In this document: positions 1 to 8,031 of the stretch, piece by piece | Position numbering within the stretch: position 1 is the stretch's first letter | Layout of the letters: every line of letters starts with the position of its first letter | DNA from: Hyphobacterium sp. SN044 | Lineage (GTDB): Bacteria; Pseudomonadota; Alphaproteobacteria; Caulobacterales; Maricaulaceae | Direction of reading: 5' to 3' | DNA length: 64,000 nucleotides | Assembly: GCF_021864465.1 (NCBI RefSeq) | Contig: NZ_JAKKUV010000011.1 | Location: 24,094 to 88,093, forward strand | The notes under the pieces: model-generated | The model's input: only the letters and a program-made list of their open reading frames with translations | What the model was told of the DNA's origin: nothing | Databases searched by the model: none | Translations under genes and position numbers: made by a program

Positions 1-100
1 GATCTCAGCTGGTCGCAGAACTGGTAGCAGTCAATCTGCATCTGATCGGGGAGCGGCACGCATCTGGACCTTGAAAATTAACAAACAAAGGTCCTGACTG

Positions 101-547
101 ATGCTCTCCTCGATCCTTGCCGCCCTGCTCCTGACATCCGTCGAAACGCCCGCCAGCTTCCATTTCGGCGCCGGACAGGACGCGCATGACTTCAGCACGA
201 TGTGCTCCAGCCACACCGTGCGCGAACTCGACCCGGCGGAAATGCCGCTGGCGGCAACGAGCCACGTCCAGGTCGATTGTGAAGGCTTCGAATATTTCGG
301 CGGGAGCCGGCTCGCGGAGTTCGTTTTCGCCGACGGCGCGCTCGTGCATGTGTGGGTGCTGGTCGAGGTCGATGAACTCGACGCGCTTCAGGGGGAGTTC
401 GAAGCCTTGTACGGTGCGCCCGACCGGGAGGCCCCGGTTTTCGCCGCCTTCTTCGGTGCACGCGCAGCGGTTCGCCGCGACATACCGGAGGCCCTTTATT
501 ACGGCGAAGCCGCCGCACCGCTGTTCGAGGCCTTCTTCAGCCAGTAG
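101..547 (+). CDS. hypothetical exported protein
   Basis: This 148-aa protein starts with a short hydrophobic segment (about residues 1-13) that resembles a signal peptide. Two cysteines, C35 and C60, could pair outside the cytoplasm. The middle is rich in aromatic and beta-branched residues (FVFADGALVHVWVLVEV). The start is supported by an AAAGG element 13 bases upstream. I do not recognise the family. It points away from fliJ, with a hairpin-rich spacer between them. The reading frame is convincing but no function can be given. Confidence 0.7.
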   Translation: MLSSILAALLLTSVETPASFHFGAGQDAHDFSTMCSSHTVRELDPAEMPLAATSHVQVDCEGFEYFGGSRLAEFVFADGALVHVWVLVEVDELDALQGEFEALYGAPDREAPVFAAFFGARAAVRRDIPEALYYGEAAAPLFEAFFSQ

Positions 548-564
548 GCGGCAATGCGTCCCCT

Positions 565-703
565 CGCCCTTTCCCCGCCTTTGCGGGGACAGGCGTGACT
601 CGCTGCGCGAGCACCTCAAGATGAAGGGATATGCTGGGGTCCCCGTGGAAACGGGGACCCGAAACCGGGTGCGAGTCTTCGGATCCCCGCGTTCGCGGGG
701 ACC
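565..703. repeat. small GC-rich palindromes (REP-like)
   Basis: The spacer between the first gene and fliJ holds several short hairpins of the type GTCCCCG-loop-CGGGGAC: near 578-592, at 650-670 (GGGGTCCCCGTGGAAACGGG and onwards) and near 682-703. Similar palindromes occur near 22810. They resemble dispersed REP elements. In this position they may act as a transcription end between the two convergent genes. Confidence 0.55.
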
Positions 704-725
704 CCATGAATTGAAATCGAAACGC

Positions 726-1142
726 CTAGTGCGCCCGCGCGGCGCGCATCTGGGCGATCTCGTCCAGCTCGGCCTGTTCGGCGGAGCGGACGGCGCTCTC
801 GATGCGGGCGAGGCGGCGTTCTTCCAGAAGCTCGTACTTCTTCAGCTCCTGGAACGCCGTTTCCAGCCGGGAGCGGATCGCATCGGCCTGGCCCTCGACC
901 TCGGCGAGCGACAGGCGGATGTTTTCCTTCCGCTTGATCACCGCCTGAGCGTAGCTGCCATAGGCCAGGAAGCCGTCCTTCGACTTGGCGGCTTCGGCCT
1001 GCTCCTCGGGCACGGAGGCCTCGAGGCGCGAAATCTGGTCATTCAGGGAAGCCCGCGCGCGGTCGATCTCGGCCATCTGCTTTTGCAGTTCCTCGACCTT
1101 GAAGCGTGCCAGCCGGATCAGCGGCTCGTGTGAGCGCGTCAT
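726..1142 (-). CDS. fliJ: flagellar export protein FliJ
   Basis: This 138-aa, almost fully alpha-helical protein is rich in Glu, Arg and Lys in a coiled-coil pattern, as in FliJ. FliJ is the stalk-like chaperone escort of the flagellar type III export ATPase. Its ATG overlaps the stop of fliI in an ATGA (1139-1142), the usual fliI-fliJ arrangement. The family is poorly conserved in sequence, so the call rests on size, helical composition and strict linkage to fliI. No other flagellar genes are in the window. Confidence 0.85.
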   Translation of the reverse strand: MTRSHEPLIRLARFKVEELQKQMAEIDRARASLNDQISRLEASVPEEQAEAAKSKDGFLAYGSYAQAVIKRKENIRLSLAEVEGQADAIRSRLETAFQELKKYELLEERRLARIESAVRSAEQAELDEIAQMRAARAH

Positions 1143-2479
1143 GATTTACCTCCATCACCACCCAAAATCCCGGACAGGGCCGCGAAGGTTTCGGCGATGG
1201 GCGCCGCTTCGTCTTTCCCCTGTCCCAGGAAACGCTCCAACGGATCGTTGAGCGCAATCGCCCGGTCTGTCGCCGGGTTCGATCCGCGGGCATAGGCGCC
1301 CAGACGGATCAATTCTTCCATGTCGGCATAGTCCGACAACGCGGCGCGGGCGGTGCGGACAATCTCCGCCTCGCCTTCGCCGTAGACTTCCGGTGCGGTC
1401 CGGCTGATCGAGCGCAGCACATCGATGGCGGGGAAGCGCCCCCGTTCCGCGATGGCGCGGTTCATCACCACGTGACCGTCGAGAATGCCCCGGACCGCAT
1501 CGGCGACAGGTTCGTTGTGGTCGTCGCCGTCAACGAGGACGGTGAACAGGCCGGTGATCGAGCCCTGCTTGCCGCCATCGGTGCGCTGCGGGCCGGGCCC
1601 GGCGCGTTCAAGCAGACGCGGCAGTTCGGCAAAGACTGACGGTGTGTAGCCGCGCGTGGTCGGCGGTTCGCCGGCGGCGAGGCCGATCTCGCGCTGCGCC
1701 AGCGCGACGCGGGTGACCGAGTCCATCAGGCAGAGCACATCCTTGCCCTGATCGCGGAAATATTCGGAGACCGTCATGGTCAGCTGCGCGGCCTGACGGC
1801 GCGCAAGCGCGGGGGCGTCGGAGGTCTCGGTGATGACGACCGCGCGGCGGCGGCCTTCCGGGCCGAGCACGTCCTCGACGAATTCACGGGCTTCACGGCC
1901 CCGTTCGCCGACCAGGCCGATGACGATGACGTCGGCATCGGAGCCGCGCGCCAGCATGGACATCAGCACCGACTTGCCGACGCCGGAGCCGGCGAAGATG
2001 CCGAGACGCTGGCCACGCCGCATCGGCACGAAGGCGTTGAGCGCGCGGACGCCGAGATCGAGGCGTTCGCCGAGGCGGGCGCGCTGGTGGGCGCAGGGCG
2101 GCTGGCCCTTGACCGGATAGGCGGACGCGCCTTCCGGCAGCGGGCCTTGACCGTCGAGCGGACGGCCGAAACTGTCGATCACCCGGCCGAGCCAGGCATT
2201 GCTGGGGCGCACCGTGGCCAGTTGCGGTTCGAGGCGAAGCTCGGCGCCCGGTCCGACACCGTCCATCGGCGCGAAGGGCATGAGGATGGCGGTCTCGCCG
2301 CGGAAGCCGACGACTTCGCATGGCGACCGGCCGCCCGGCGTGTCGAGCCAGGCGCGCGCGCCAAGGACGAAGCCGGACTTCGGCCCCTGGGCGGCGATCA
2401 TGAGACCGTTAACCGACGTCACGCGCCCGGAGAGCACGCGCGGGTCCAACGCCTCGACCTGTTCGATCAGCCCTTGCAT
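1139..2479 (-). CDS. fliI: flagellum-specific ATPase FliI
   Basis: FliI is the hexameric ATPase of the flagellar type III export apparatus and acts at the cytoplasmic face of the basal body. The 446-aa protein has the F1-beta-like layout: an N-terminal barrel (about 1-90), a Walker A loop AGSGVGKS, the following [15 protein letters not shown] motif and the LMDSVTRVA Walker B region. The start chosen is the ATG at 2479 with AAAGG five bases upstream. A GTG one codon earlier is possible but too close to that site. It is the first gene of a two-gene fliI-fliJ unit and is divergent from the KamA-family gene. Confidence 0.96.
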   Translation of the reverse strand: MQGLIEQVEALDPRVLSGRVTSVNGLMIAAQGPKSGFVLGARAWLDTPGGRSPCEVVGFRGETAILMPFAPMDGVGPGAELRLEPQLATVRPSNAWLGRVIDSFGRPLDGQGPLPEGASAYPVKGQPPCAHQRARLGERLDLGVRALNAFVPMRRGQRLGIFAGSGVGKSVLMSMLARGSDADVIVIGLVGERGREAREFVEDVLGPEGRRRAVVITETSDAPALARRQAAQLTMTVSEYFRDQGKDVLCLMDSVTRVALAQREIGLAAGEPPTTRGYTPSVFAELPRLLERAGPGPQRTDGGKQGSITGLFTVLVDGDDHNEPVADAVRGILDGHVVMNRAIAERGRFPAIDVLRSISRTAPEVYGEGEAEIVRTARAALSDYADMEELIRLGAYARGSNPATDRAIALNDPLERFLGQGKDEAAPIAETFAALSGILGGDGGKS

Positions 2480-2739
2480 CACGGCCTTTCGCGCATCCTG
2501 CGCTCGTCATCCCGTTCGACGGGACAGAGGTCACGAAAGCGAAAGGTAACCGAACGCGGTTGCCGCCCCGTAAACGCGGGGGAGAAAACGCAGCCGTGCA
2601 CAAGGGTTCACATTCGGGGCACAGGCCTTATGTTCCGCGGCCCGGACGGAGGGTGCGCATCTTCGACGCCGCATGTCCGGACTTCGCCGTGCGCGCCTGG
2701 CGCTCATGAAATGACAACCATCGCTGACGGGAGACAGCC

Positions 2740-4176
2740 ATGCCCCCCGCCACCCTGGTCAATCGCGTCGCGGGATCACGTCCCCGCAAGAAGGCGCTGA
2801 GCCGGAAGAATATGGACAATGTGTATGCGCGGATCGCGGAAACGCGGTTCCGGCGCCATGTCGTCCACGATATCGAACGCTATCGCCGTTATCTCGAAGA
2901 GGGCGGCGCGGCCGTCTATTCGGAAGCCGAACTGGACGAACTGGTCGAGGCCGGCGTGTCAGACCGCCTGCCGCCGCGCGCAACGGGCTATTATCTGGAA
3001 CTCGCCCGCAAGAGCGAGGCGGTGCGCAATCTGATCAAGGCGCGCCCGGAAGAGACCGAGGATTTGTCCGGCGAGGCCGACCCGTCGAACCAGCTGAAAT
3101 ACAGCCCGGTGCCGGGCCTTTTGCACAAATACGAGCTGGTCCTGCTCTATGTCGTGCGGGCCTGCTCGTCATGGTGCCGCTATTGCTACCGTTCCGACTT
3201 CCTGACCGGGAAGACGGAGAAGGACACCGCCTCGATCCACGAGATCGCGGATTATATCCGGGGCCACAACGCGAAGGCCGAGGCCGGCGAAACGGACAAG
3301 CCGCGCATCCGCGAGGCGCTCCTGTCAGGCGGCGACCCGATGGTGCTGTCGAACCGGAATCTGTTCGACTACATGAATGGTCTCGCCGAGGCGGGTGTCG
3401 AGGTCATCCGCATCGGGACGAAGGAGATGGCTTTCTACCCCAAGCGGTTCGACGCCAATTTCCTCGACATGCTGGACCTGTTCCACGAGCTGCACCCGGA
3501 CGTGCTGGTCAGCTTCATGGTCCACTTCACCCACCCGGACGAATTCCTGGTGCCGGACGGCCAGGGCGGCTGGGAAAAGGGTGCGACGGGATACAGGCGC
3601 AATCCGCTAGTGCGGAAGGCGATCCGCGATCTGCGGTCCCGCCCCTTCGTGACGCTGGAAAACCAGACGCCCATCATCGACGGGGTGAATGACAGCGCCC
3701 ACGCCCTGCGCGTGATGCAGCAGGAGCTGAAGAAGCTGGGCGTCAACAACCACTATTTCTTCCAGTGCCGCGAGATCGAGGGCCACCGCGCCTTCGCCCT
3801 GCCGGTGGAGACTGCCTGGGCGCTGCACAATGAGAGCCAGGCCAATCTGTCCGGCATCGAGCGGTCGCGCTTCGCGCTGTCGACCGAGGCGGGGAAGATG
3901 GAGATGGTCTCGGTGATCGAGGGCCATCCCTCCGCCCGCGCGCTCGGCGGGCCGCTCGGCGAGGCGCTCGCCGAGGGCCTCGTCGTCTTCCGCCTGCACC
4001 GCTCGCCCTACAATGACCGGCAGGGCGATATCGTCATCGCCCGGCGCAACCCGGACGCCCTCTGGATCACCGGCTATGAAGACCGGATCCTCTATGACGG
4101 ACGCAAGGCAACGCCGGACGAGAAATTCGCCCCGCTTCTGTCGCTGATCGAGCCGTCGCGGATGGCGGCGGAATAG
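2740..4176 (+). CDS. KamA-family radical SAM aminomutase, substrate uncertain
   Basis: The 478-aa protein has the radical SAM cluster motif CxxxCxxC (C142, C146, C149) followed by YR, as in lysine 2,3-aminomutases, which move an amino group from C2 to C3 using PLP, a [4Fe-4S] cluster and SAM. K386 in STEAGKMEM fits the PLP lysine. The two Asp residues that bind the lysine side chain in the clostridial enzyme are not present: the first position reads QCREIEG (R344), and no Asp lies in residues 375-386 before K386. There is also an insertion near 268-287 (VPDGQGGWEKGATG). A different beta-amino acid substrate is therefore likely, possibly an acidic one. It is larger than EpmB, and no EF-P or epmA gene is nearby. 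An internal ATG at 2812 is a less likely start. Confidence 0.85.
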   Translation: MPPATLVNRVAGSRPRKKALSRKNMDNVYARIAETRFRRHVVHDIERYRRYLEEGGAAVYSEAELDELVEAGVSDRLPPRATGYYLELARKSEAVRNLIKARPEETEDLSGEADPSNQLKYSPVPGLLHKYELVLLYVVRACSSWCRYCYRSDFLTGKTEKDTASIHEIADYIRGHNAKAEAGETDKPRIREALLSGGDPMVLSNRNLFDYMNGLAEAGVEVIRIGTKEMAFYPKRFDANFLDMLDLFHELHPDVLVSFMVHFTHPDEFLVPDGQGGWEKGATGYRRNPLVRKAIRDLRSRPFVTLENQTPIIDGVNDSAHALRVMQQELKKLGVNNHYFFQCREIEGHRAFALPVETAWALHNESQANLSGIERSRFALSTEAGKMEMVSVIEGHPSARALGGPLGEALAEGLVVFRLHRSPYNDRQGDIVIARRNPDALWITGYEDRILYDGRKATPDEKFAPLLSLIEPSRMAAE

Positions 4177-4179
4177 CGC

Positions 4180-4464
4180 CTAGAAGTCGAAGAGTTCCGA
4201 CAGGAAGCTTTCGCGGCGCTTGTGCGGCCGGCGGCCATGATCGCGGTCGCCGCCCCAGGGGCCGCCGCGGCGATGATCGTCATCATCATCGTCGTCACGG
4301 TCTCGGCGGCGGCTTTCCACGGGAGCAGCCGACGCGGAGCGCTCGACGATCTTGTCGAGCTCGCCGCGATCGAGCCAGACGCCGCGGCATTTCGGGCAAT
4401 AATCGATCTCGACGCCGGAGCGGTCGGCCATCACCAGGGTTTCACCATCGACCGGGCATTTCAT
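4180..4464 (-). CDS. zinc-ribbon protein, zf-TFIIB type
   Basis: This 94-aa protein opens with MKCPVDGETLVMADRSGVEI followed by CPKCRGVWLDRGELDKI. That is the TFIIB-like zinc ribbon of small COG3809-type proteins, with ligands C3 and the C23/C26 pair. After the ribbon comes a low-complexity Asp/Arg-rich stretch with a run of seven Asp, and a basic tail. The start at 4464 is chosen over an in-frame upstream start because AAAGGAGC lies nine bases before it and the ribbon begins at once. It converges on the KamA-family gene with three bases between stops. Function is unknown. Confidence 0.85.
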   Translation of the reverse strand: MKCPVDGETLVMADRSGVEIDYCPKCRGVWLDRGELDKIVERSASAAPVESRRRDRDDDDDDDHRRGGPWGGDRDHGRRPHKRRESFLSELFDF

Positions 4465-4690
4465 CGCGGGGCTCCTTTGTCTCGCAACTTCGAAACCAGG
4501 AGATAGGGCGCGCCGCAAATTGCGTCAGGGGGATTGGCGGGGCCGCCGTCCCCCGGAAAACACACTCCGGGGGAAGAAAAATGCAGCTGTTGCAACCGGG
4601 ACTCACCGGACTCGAAACCGACTCCGAAACAAAGGCTTAGCGAATCAGGAGAATCGAGCCTTGATGATTTCTGAGTCTCTCAGCACCCGG

Positions 4691-4704
4691 TTAACTTTCA
4701 TTAA
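4691..4704 (+). promoter_or_regulatory. CtrA-like box (TTAA-N6-TTAA)
   Basis: TTAACTTTCATTAA reads as two TTAA half-sites separated by six bases, one fewer than the classic seven. It lies 96 bases before the ctrA start and suggests autoregulation. The spacer difference lowers confidence. Confidence 0.5.
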
Positions 4705-4731
4705 GGGTTTCCACCTAGCGTGCGAAGCAGG

Positions 4732-4739
4732 TTAACCAT
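4732..4739 (+). promoter_or_regulatory. CtrA half-site TTAACCAT
   Basis: This is an exact copy of the eight-base TTAACCAT half-site described for CtrA-controlled promoters, 61 bases upstream of the ctrA start. Together with the 4691 box it supports autoregulation. Confidence 0.5.
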
Positions 4740-4799
4740 GGTGCCAGCCGCGCAACATACTGATTCGCGGGGGCAACAAGCGGGGCGGAGGCTTGATCC

Positions 4800-5495
4800 A
4801 TGCGGGTTTTGCTCATTGAAGATGATCGGGCCACGGCCCAGTCGATCGACCTGATGCTGAAGTCGGAAGGCTTCAACGTCTACACGACCGATCTGGGTGA
4901 GGAAGGCATCGATCTCGGCAAACTCTACGACTACGACATCATCCTTCTGGACCTCAATCTGCCGGACATGCCCGGCTTTGACGTCCTGAAGACGCTGCGT
5001 GTGGCCAAGGTCGACACGCCGATCCTGATCCTCACCGGCAATGCCGATATCGACAACAAGGTCCGAGGTCTCGGCTATGGCGCCGACGACTACATGACCA
5101 AGCCCTTCCACAAGGACGAAATGGTGGCGCGCATCCACGCCATCGTGCGCCGGTCGAAGGGGCATTCGCAGTCGATCATCAAGACCGGCGAAGTCGCGGT
5201 GAACCTCGACGCCAAGACGGTCGAGGTCGACGGACAGCGCGTCCACCTGACGGGCAAGGAGTACCAGATGCTGGAGCTCCTCTCCCTCAGAAAGGGCACG
5301 ACGCTGACCAAGGAAATGTTCCTGAACCACCTTTATGGCGGCATGGACGAGCCGGAGCTGAAGATCATCGACGTCTTCATCTGCAAGCTCCGCAAGAAGC
5401 TCGCCTCGGCCACCGGTGGCCAGCACTATATCGAGACGGTCTGGGGCCGCGGCTATGTGCTGCGCGATCCGGCCGAGCAGAAGAGCGTCGCCTGA
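4800..5495 (+). CDS. ctrA: cell-cycle master regulator CtrA
   Basis: CtrA is an OmpR-type response regulator that controls replication initiation, division, flagellum and pilus genes in Caulobacter-like bacteria. The 231-aa protein has a receiver with acidic pocket E7/D8/D9, phospho-acceptor D51 and the K-P pair of MTKPF. Its winged-helix domain contains the near-invariant blocks [20 protein letters not shown] and [20 protein letters not shown]. It ends in Val-Ala rather than the Ala-Ala that Caulobacter CtrA needs for ClpXP degradation. It would receive phosphate through ChpT, encoded 3.7 kb away. A strong terminator follows. Confidence 0.98.
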   Translation: MRVLLIEDDRATAQSIDLMLKSEGFNVYTTDLGEEGIDLGKLYDYDIILLDLNLPDMPGFDVLKTLRVAKVDTPILILTGNADIDNKVRGLGYGADDYMTKPFHKDEMVARIHAIVRRSKGHSQSIIKTGEVAVNLDAKTVEVDGQRVHLTGKEYQMLELLSLRKGTTLTKEMFLNHLYGGMDEPELKIIDVFICKLRKKLASATGGQHYIETVWGRGYVLRDPAEQKSVA

Positions 5496-5524
5496 CGCCT
5501 CCCGCCTCGACCAATACTTCGAAG

Positions 5525-5552
5525 AAAGCCCGGGCCGCCCCCGGGCTTTTTT
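5525..5552. terminator. Rho-independent terminator between ctrA and hipA
   Basis: AAAGCCCGGG (5525-5534) pairs with CCCGGGCTTT (5540-5549) around a five-base loop and is followed by a T run. It lies 30 bases after the ctrA stop. The symmetric A-rich flank means it could also stop transcripts arriving from hipA, whose stop codon falls in the T tract. Confidence 0.9.
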
Positions 5553-6795
5553 ATTTCCGAGCGTTGGCAGAAACGGTGAGTATTGATTTCTCGACCGCCT
5601 CGGAAACATGGCGAAGGACCGCCGGATCGGTTCCCTCCCCGGCTTCAAGGCGTTTCACCGCGTCCGGGAGCGCGATGAATGCGTCGTCCGCGAGGCGTTC
5701 GACACGCCGCAACAGCAAGGTGGGGTTCAGTCCTAGCGATTGGGATACAGCCTCCCAATGCCGGTGGAAAATGCCCGACATCGGCCGCTTCGTTCCAGCA
5801 ATGTTTTGCGCGAAATACCGGTTCACCTCTGGCCAGCACCGCGCGCACAATAGATCATATAGTGGCGCGAGAACCGGTGTGATCTGTCCCTGCCGGTCCG
5901 GCTTGAAAAGCACACTATAGTTCTTGGCGTGCGCATCGGTGTTCCCGATGAGAATGTTGAATACAAAACTGTCGACCAAGGCGAGCCGGTCGCGCGCCGG
6001 TAAATAGTTCGCGACAGAATAAAGGTCGCGCAAACCGGGACCGCCGCCGGTTGCGCACTCATATTTCTGCTGGGGCGGATAACCGAGAATCTGACCGAAG
6101 TCTTCCTGGTGGAGACGGCGGACCCGTTTGTCCGTCGCAGTTCGGTCATAGCGTTTGACCGCCAGGTATTTACGCTGGCCCGCGCGTCGTGTTTCGCAGG
6201 AAGCCGCGTTCAGTCCGACAGCGGCCGCGAGCGTGAGACAAAGCGCTTCATTTTCCACGATACCCGGCAGGCGCGAATTGTCGGGCTTCAGGATGTGTGT
6301 CGATGATGCACCGGCCAAGGGAATGGCCCAGCTTCCGTTGTCGAGCAAAGCGACCGGCAATTTGTCCTGCCCCCCCGTCAAGGACAGCGAGACACCTTCT
6401 TCACCAACAAGAAATGGACGGCGCGGAAGCTCATTCAATACGCGTTCGAGGTCGCGGGGTTCAATCTCTCTGAAGTCTTCAACGGCTTGAGCATGTGCCC
6501 CGAAGGACAAAGCGCCGGCGGTTTCTCCGCCAAGTTGCTGAATCAATCCGAAGACGTCGCCCGGTGAATGGCCGGTTTGCCGTGCGATCGTCGTCAGGTT
6601 CCTTTCTTCGGGAAGAAGATTGGCGAGCCATATCTCGATCTCGGCGCCCGATACAGGCTCGTCATTCAACGGAAACCGGAGAGAGAGTGGGAAGGCTCCA
6701 GGCGTTGACAGCCACTCGGCTTCGTATTCGAACGCGTGGCCCGCGTCCGGATCGATACTACCGATCTGGAGGGTTTCATAATACACGCCGATCAT
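5551..6795 (-). CDS. hipA: HipA-family serine/threonine kinase toxin
   Basis: HipA toxins are kinases of a PI3K-like fold. The E. coli protein phosphorylates glutamyl-tRNA synthetase and induces dormancy. This 414-aa protein has the N-terminal HipA couple domain (about 1-100), the P-loop-like SLTGGQDKLP with S138 matching the regulatory autophosphorylated serine of E. coli HipA, ATP-binding K170 (HILKPD), catalytic loop GNTDAHAKN with D287, and the metal-binding D314 (PLYDL). All key kinase residues appear intact. Its start has GGAGGA upstream. It follows hipB by 23 bases, and the target is unknown. The pair looks like an insertion between ctrA and cheR. Confidence 0.93.
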   Translation of the reverse strand: MIGVYYETLQIGSIDPDAGHAFEYEAEWLSTPGAFPLSLRFPLNDEPVSGAEIEIWLANLLPEERNLTTIARQTGHSPGDVFGLIQQLGGETAGALSFGAHAQAVEDFREIEPRDLERVLNELPRRPFLVGEEGVSLSLTGGQDKLPVALLDNGSWAIPLAGASSTHILKPDNSRLPGIVENEALCLTLAAAVGLNAASCETRRAGQRKYLAVKRYDRTATDKRVRRLHQEDFGQILGYPPQQKYECATGGGPGLRDLYSVANYLPARDRLALVDSFVFNILIGNTDAHAKNYSVLFKPDRQGQITPVLAPLYDLLCARCWPEVNRYFAQNIAGTKRPMSGIFHRHWEAVSQSLGLNPTLLLRRVERLADDAFIALPDAVKRLEAGEGTDPAVLRHVSEAVEKSILTVSANARK

Positions 6796-6818
6796 GCGCT
6801 GTCCTCCGTCTGTCAGCG

Positions 6819-7046
6819 CTAGCGGGTGGCCGGGGTTCGACGCGCCGATACAGTGATCGTTAGTCCCAGCGCCGCTGTGACGGCGAGCGCCGTCTCGAAG
6901 GAGACATTGCCGATAGCCCGCTCGAGGCGTGTGAGGGTGATCCGTCCGACGCCGGCAAGCAGGGCAAGTTCCTCTTGGGTCAGCCCTTCGCTTTTACGCG
7001 CAGATCGGATTGCAGCCGCAAGATCATCAACTGACCGGATATCCAT
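6819..7046 (-). CDS. hipB: HipB-like XRE-family antitoxin
   Basis: This 75-aa Cro/C1-type helix-turn-helix protein has core EGLTQEELALLAGVGRITLT. It has the size and position expected for the HipB antitoxin, which binds HipA and represses the hipBA promoter. The ATG at 7046 is preferred over an in-frame TTG two codons earlier. Three matching inverted repeats upstream (7058, 7108, 7158) are probable operators, the first over the predicted -10 element. The C-terminus (TVSARRTPATR) is short and polar, like tails through which antitoxins are degraded. Confidence 0.93.
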   Translation of the reverse strand: MDIRSVDDLAAAIRSARKSEGLTQEELALLAGVGRITLTRLERAIGNVSFETALAVTAALGLTITVSARRTPATR

Positions 7047-7057
7047 GACCAACTCTT

Positions 7058-7075
7058 TGTATCATTCTTGATACA
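7058..7075. promoter_or_regulatory. hipBA operator O1
   Basis: Perfect dyad TGTATC-N6-GATACA, 12 bases upstream of the hipB start and overlapping the predicted -10 element. The TATC/GATA core resembles E. coli HipB operators (TATCC-N8-GGATA). Confidence 0.8.
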
Positions 7076-7101
7076 GTAACTCACGCGGTCGGGGATTACA
7101 A
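7073..7101 (-). promoter_or_regulatory. candidate hipBA promoter
   Basis: On the minus strand TTGTAA (7101-7096) and TACTGT (7078-7073) are separated by 17 bases. The -10 overlaps operator O1 and the -35 lies between O1 and O2, as expected for autorepression. Both elements are imperfect. Confidence 0.4.
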
Positions 7102-7107
7102 CTGAAT

Positions 7108-7125
7108 TGTATCGTGAATGATAAA
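7108..7125. promoter_or_regulatory. hipBA operator O2 (imperfect)
   Basis: TGTATC-N6-GATAAA, one mismatch from the perfect dyad and starting exactly 50 bases from O1. Confidence 0.7.
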
Positions 7126-7157
7126 TTTTGACGGCGATGGTGCCCTATCGACCAATT

Positions 7158-7175
7158 TGTATCATAATTGATACA
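7158..7175. promoter_or_regulatory. hipBA operator O3
   Basis: Perfect dyad TGTATC-N6-GATACA extended by TT/AA on each side. It starts exactly 50 bases from O2 and lies just after the cheR stop codon. Confidence 0.75.
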
Positions 7176-7179
7176 AATT

Positions 7180-8010
7180 CTAAGCCGCCAGTTCGGTCAC
7201 GTCCGGGCGGGTGAGAACGCCCTTCTGTCCGCGGATGGCGCGAAAGGGCCCGGCGGCATAGGCCGCCTCCCCCTCACCCATCAGGAGGTAGCCGTCTTCG
7301 GCGCAGCGGGCCGAGAGGTTGGCGATCACGCGCTTGCGCGCTTCCGGCGTCAGCGCCGTCAGCACGTTACGGCACAAGATGATGTCGAACGTGCCGGCGT
7401 CTTCCGGCGGGGTCAGGAGATTGCCCTGTTCGAAGCGGACCATGGAGCGGAGCGCGGTCTTCAACCGCCAGTCCTTGCCGGACTGTTCGAAGTGCTTCAC
7501 CAGGCGGTGGATCGACAGGCCGCGCTGGACGTCGAACTGGGAATAGGCGCCGGCGCGGGCGCGTTCGATGGCGCGGCGGGAAATGTCGGTGCCAACGATC
7601 TCGATTTCCAGATCGCCGATATGGCCCGTTTCCTCGGTCAGCATCATGGCGAGGGAATAGGCCTCCTGACCGGTTGAACATCCCGCCGACCAGATGCGGA
7701 TCGGGTGACGCCGCCCGCGCGCGCGGGCGAGCACGGGCAGCATGTCGTTCAGGATCAGGTCGTACTGTTCGCGCTGGCGGAAGAACCAGGTGTCGCGCCC
7801 GGCAAGCGCCTCGACCGCGGCCCCGGTCAGCTTGGCATCCTTGCGGGTCTTCATCGCGCCAATGAGGGCGTTGACGTTGTCATAGCCCTCCGCCCGGGCG
7901 AGCGCCGACAGGCGGCTTTCGATCATCGCGCCCTGTTCGGGGCGGATGGCGAGACCGGCGATCCGGCCCGCCTCGCTGGCGATCGAGAGCACGTCTTCTG
8001 CGGTGACCAT
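7180..8010 (-). CDS. cheR: CheR-family protein-glutamate methyltransferase
   Basis: CheR methylates glutamates of chemoreceptors using SAM. The 276-aa protein has the N-terminal helical CheR domain (about 1-75), then the SAM-binding fold with IWSAGCSTGQEAYSLAM, the acidic VGTDIS strand and the FDIILCRNVL motif. It is downstream of the CheY-like gene and chpT on the same strand rather than in a full chemotaxis operon. A receptor-independent or cell-cycle-linked role is possible. The operators of hipBA begin immediately after its stop. Confidence 0.93.
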   Translation of the reverse strand: MVTAEDVLSIASEAGRIAGLAIRPEQGAMIESRLSALARAEGYDNVNALIGAMKTRKDAKLTGAAVEALAGRDTWFFRQREQYDLILNDMLPVLARARGRRHPIRIWSAGCSTGQEAYSLAMMLTEETGHIGDLEIEIVGTDISRRAIERARAGAYSQFDVQRGLSIHRLVKHFEQSGKDWRLKTALRSMVRFEQGNLLTPPEDAGTFDIILCRNVLTALTPEARKRVIANLSARCAEDGYLLMGEGEAAYAAGPFRAIRGQKGVLTRPDVTELAA

Positions 8011-8031
8011 GCCTGTCCCCCTGCCGCGCCG

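Larger units (their letters stand above)
4465..4799 (+). promoter_or_regulatory. ctrA upstream regulatory region
   Basis: This 335-base gap separates divergently transcribed genes and has no convincing ORF. It holds seven GANTC sites (starts 4600, 4609, 4620, 4642, 4651, 4673, 4762), the target of the cell-cycle methylase CcrM, plus CtrA-like sites at 4691-4704 and 4732-4739. In Caulobacter the ctrA gene is controlled by CcrM methylation, GcrA and CtrA itself. The same logic is inferred here at a much higher site density. Confidence 0.75.
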
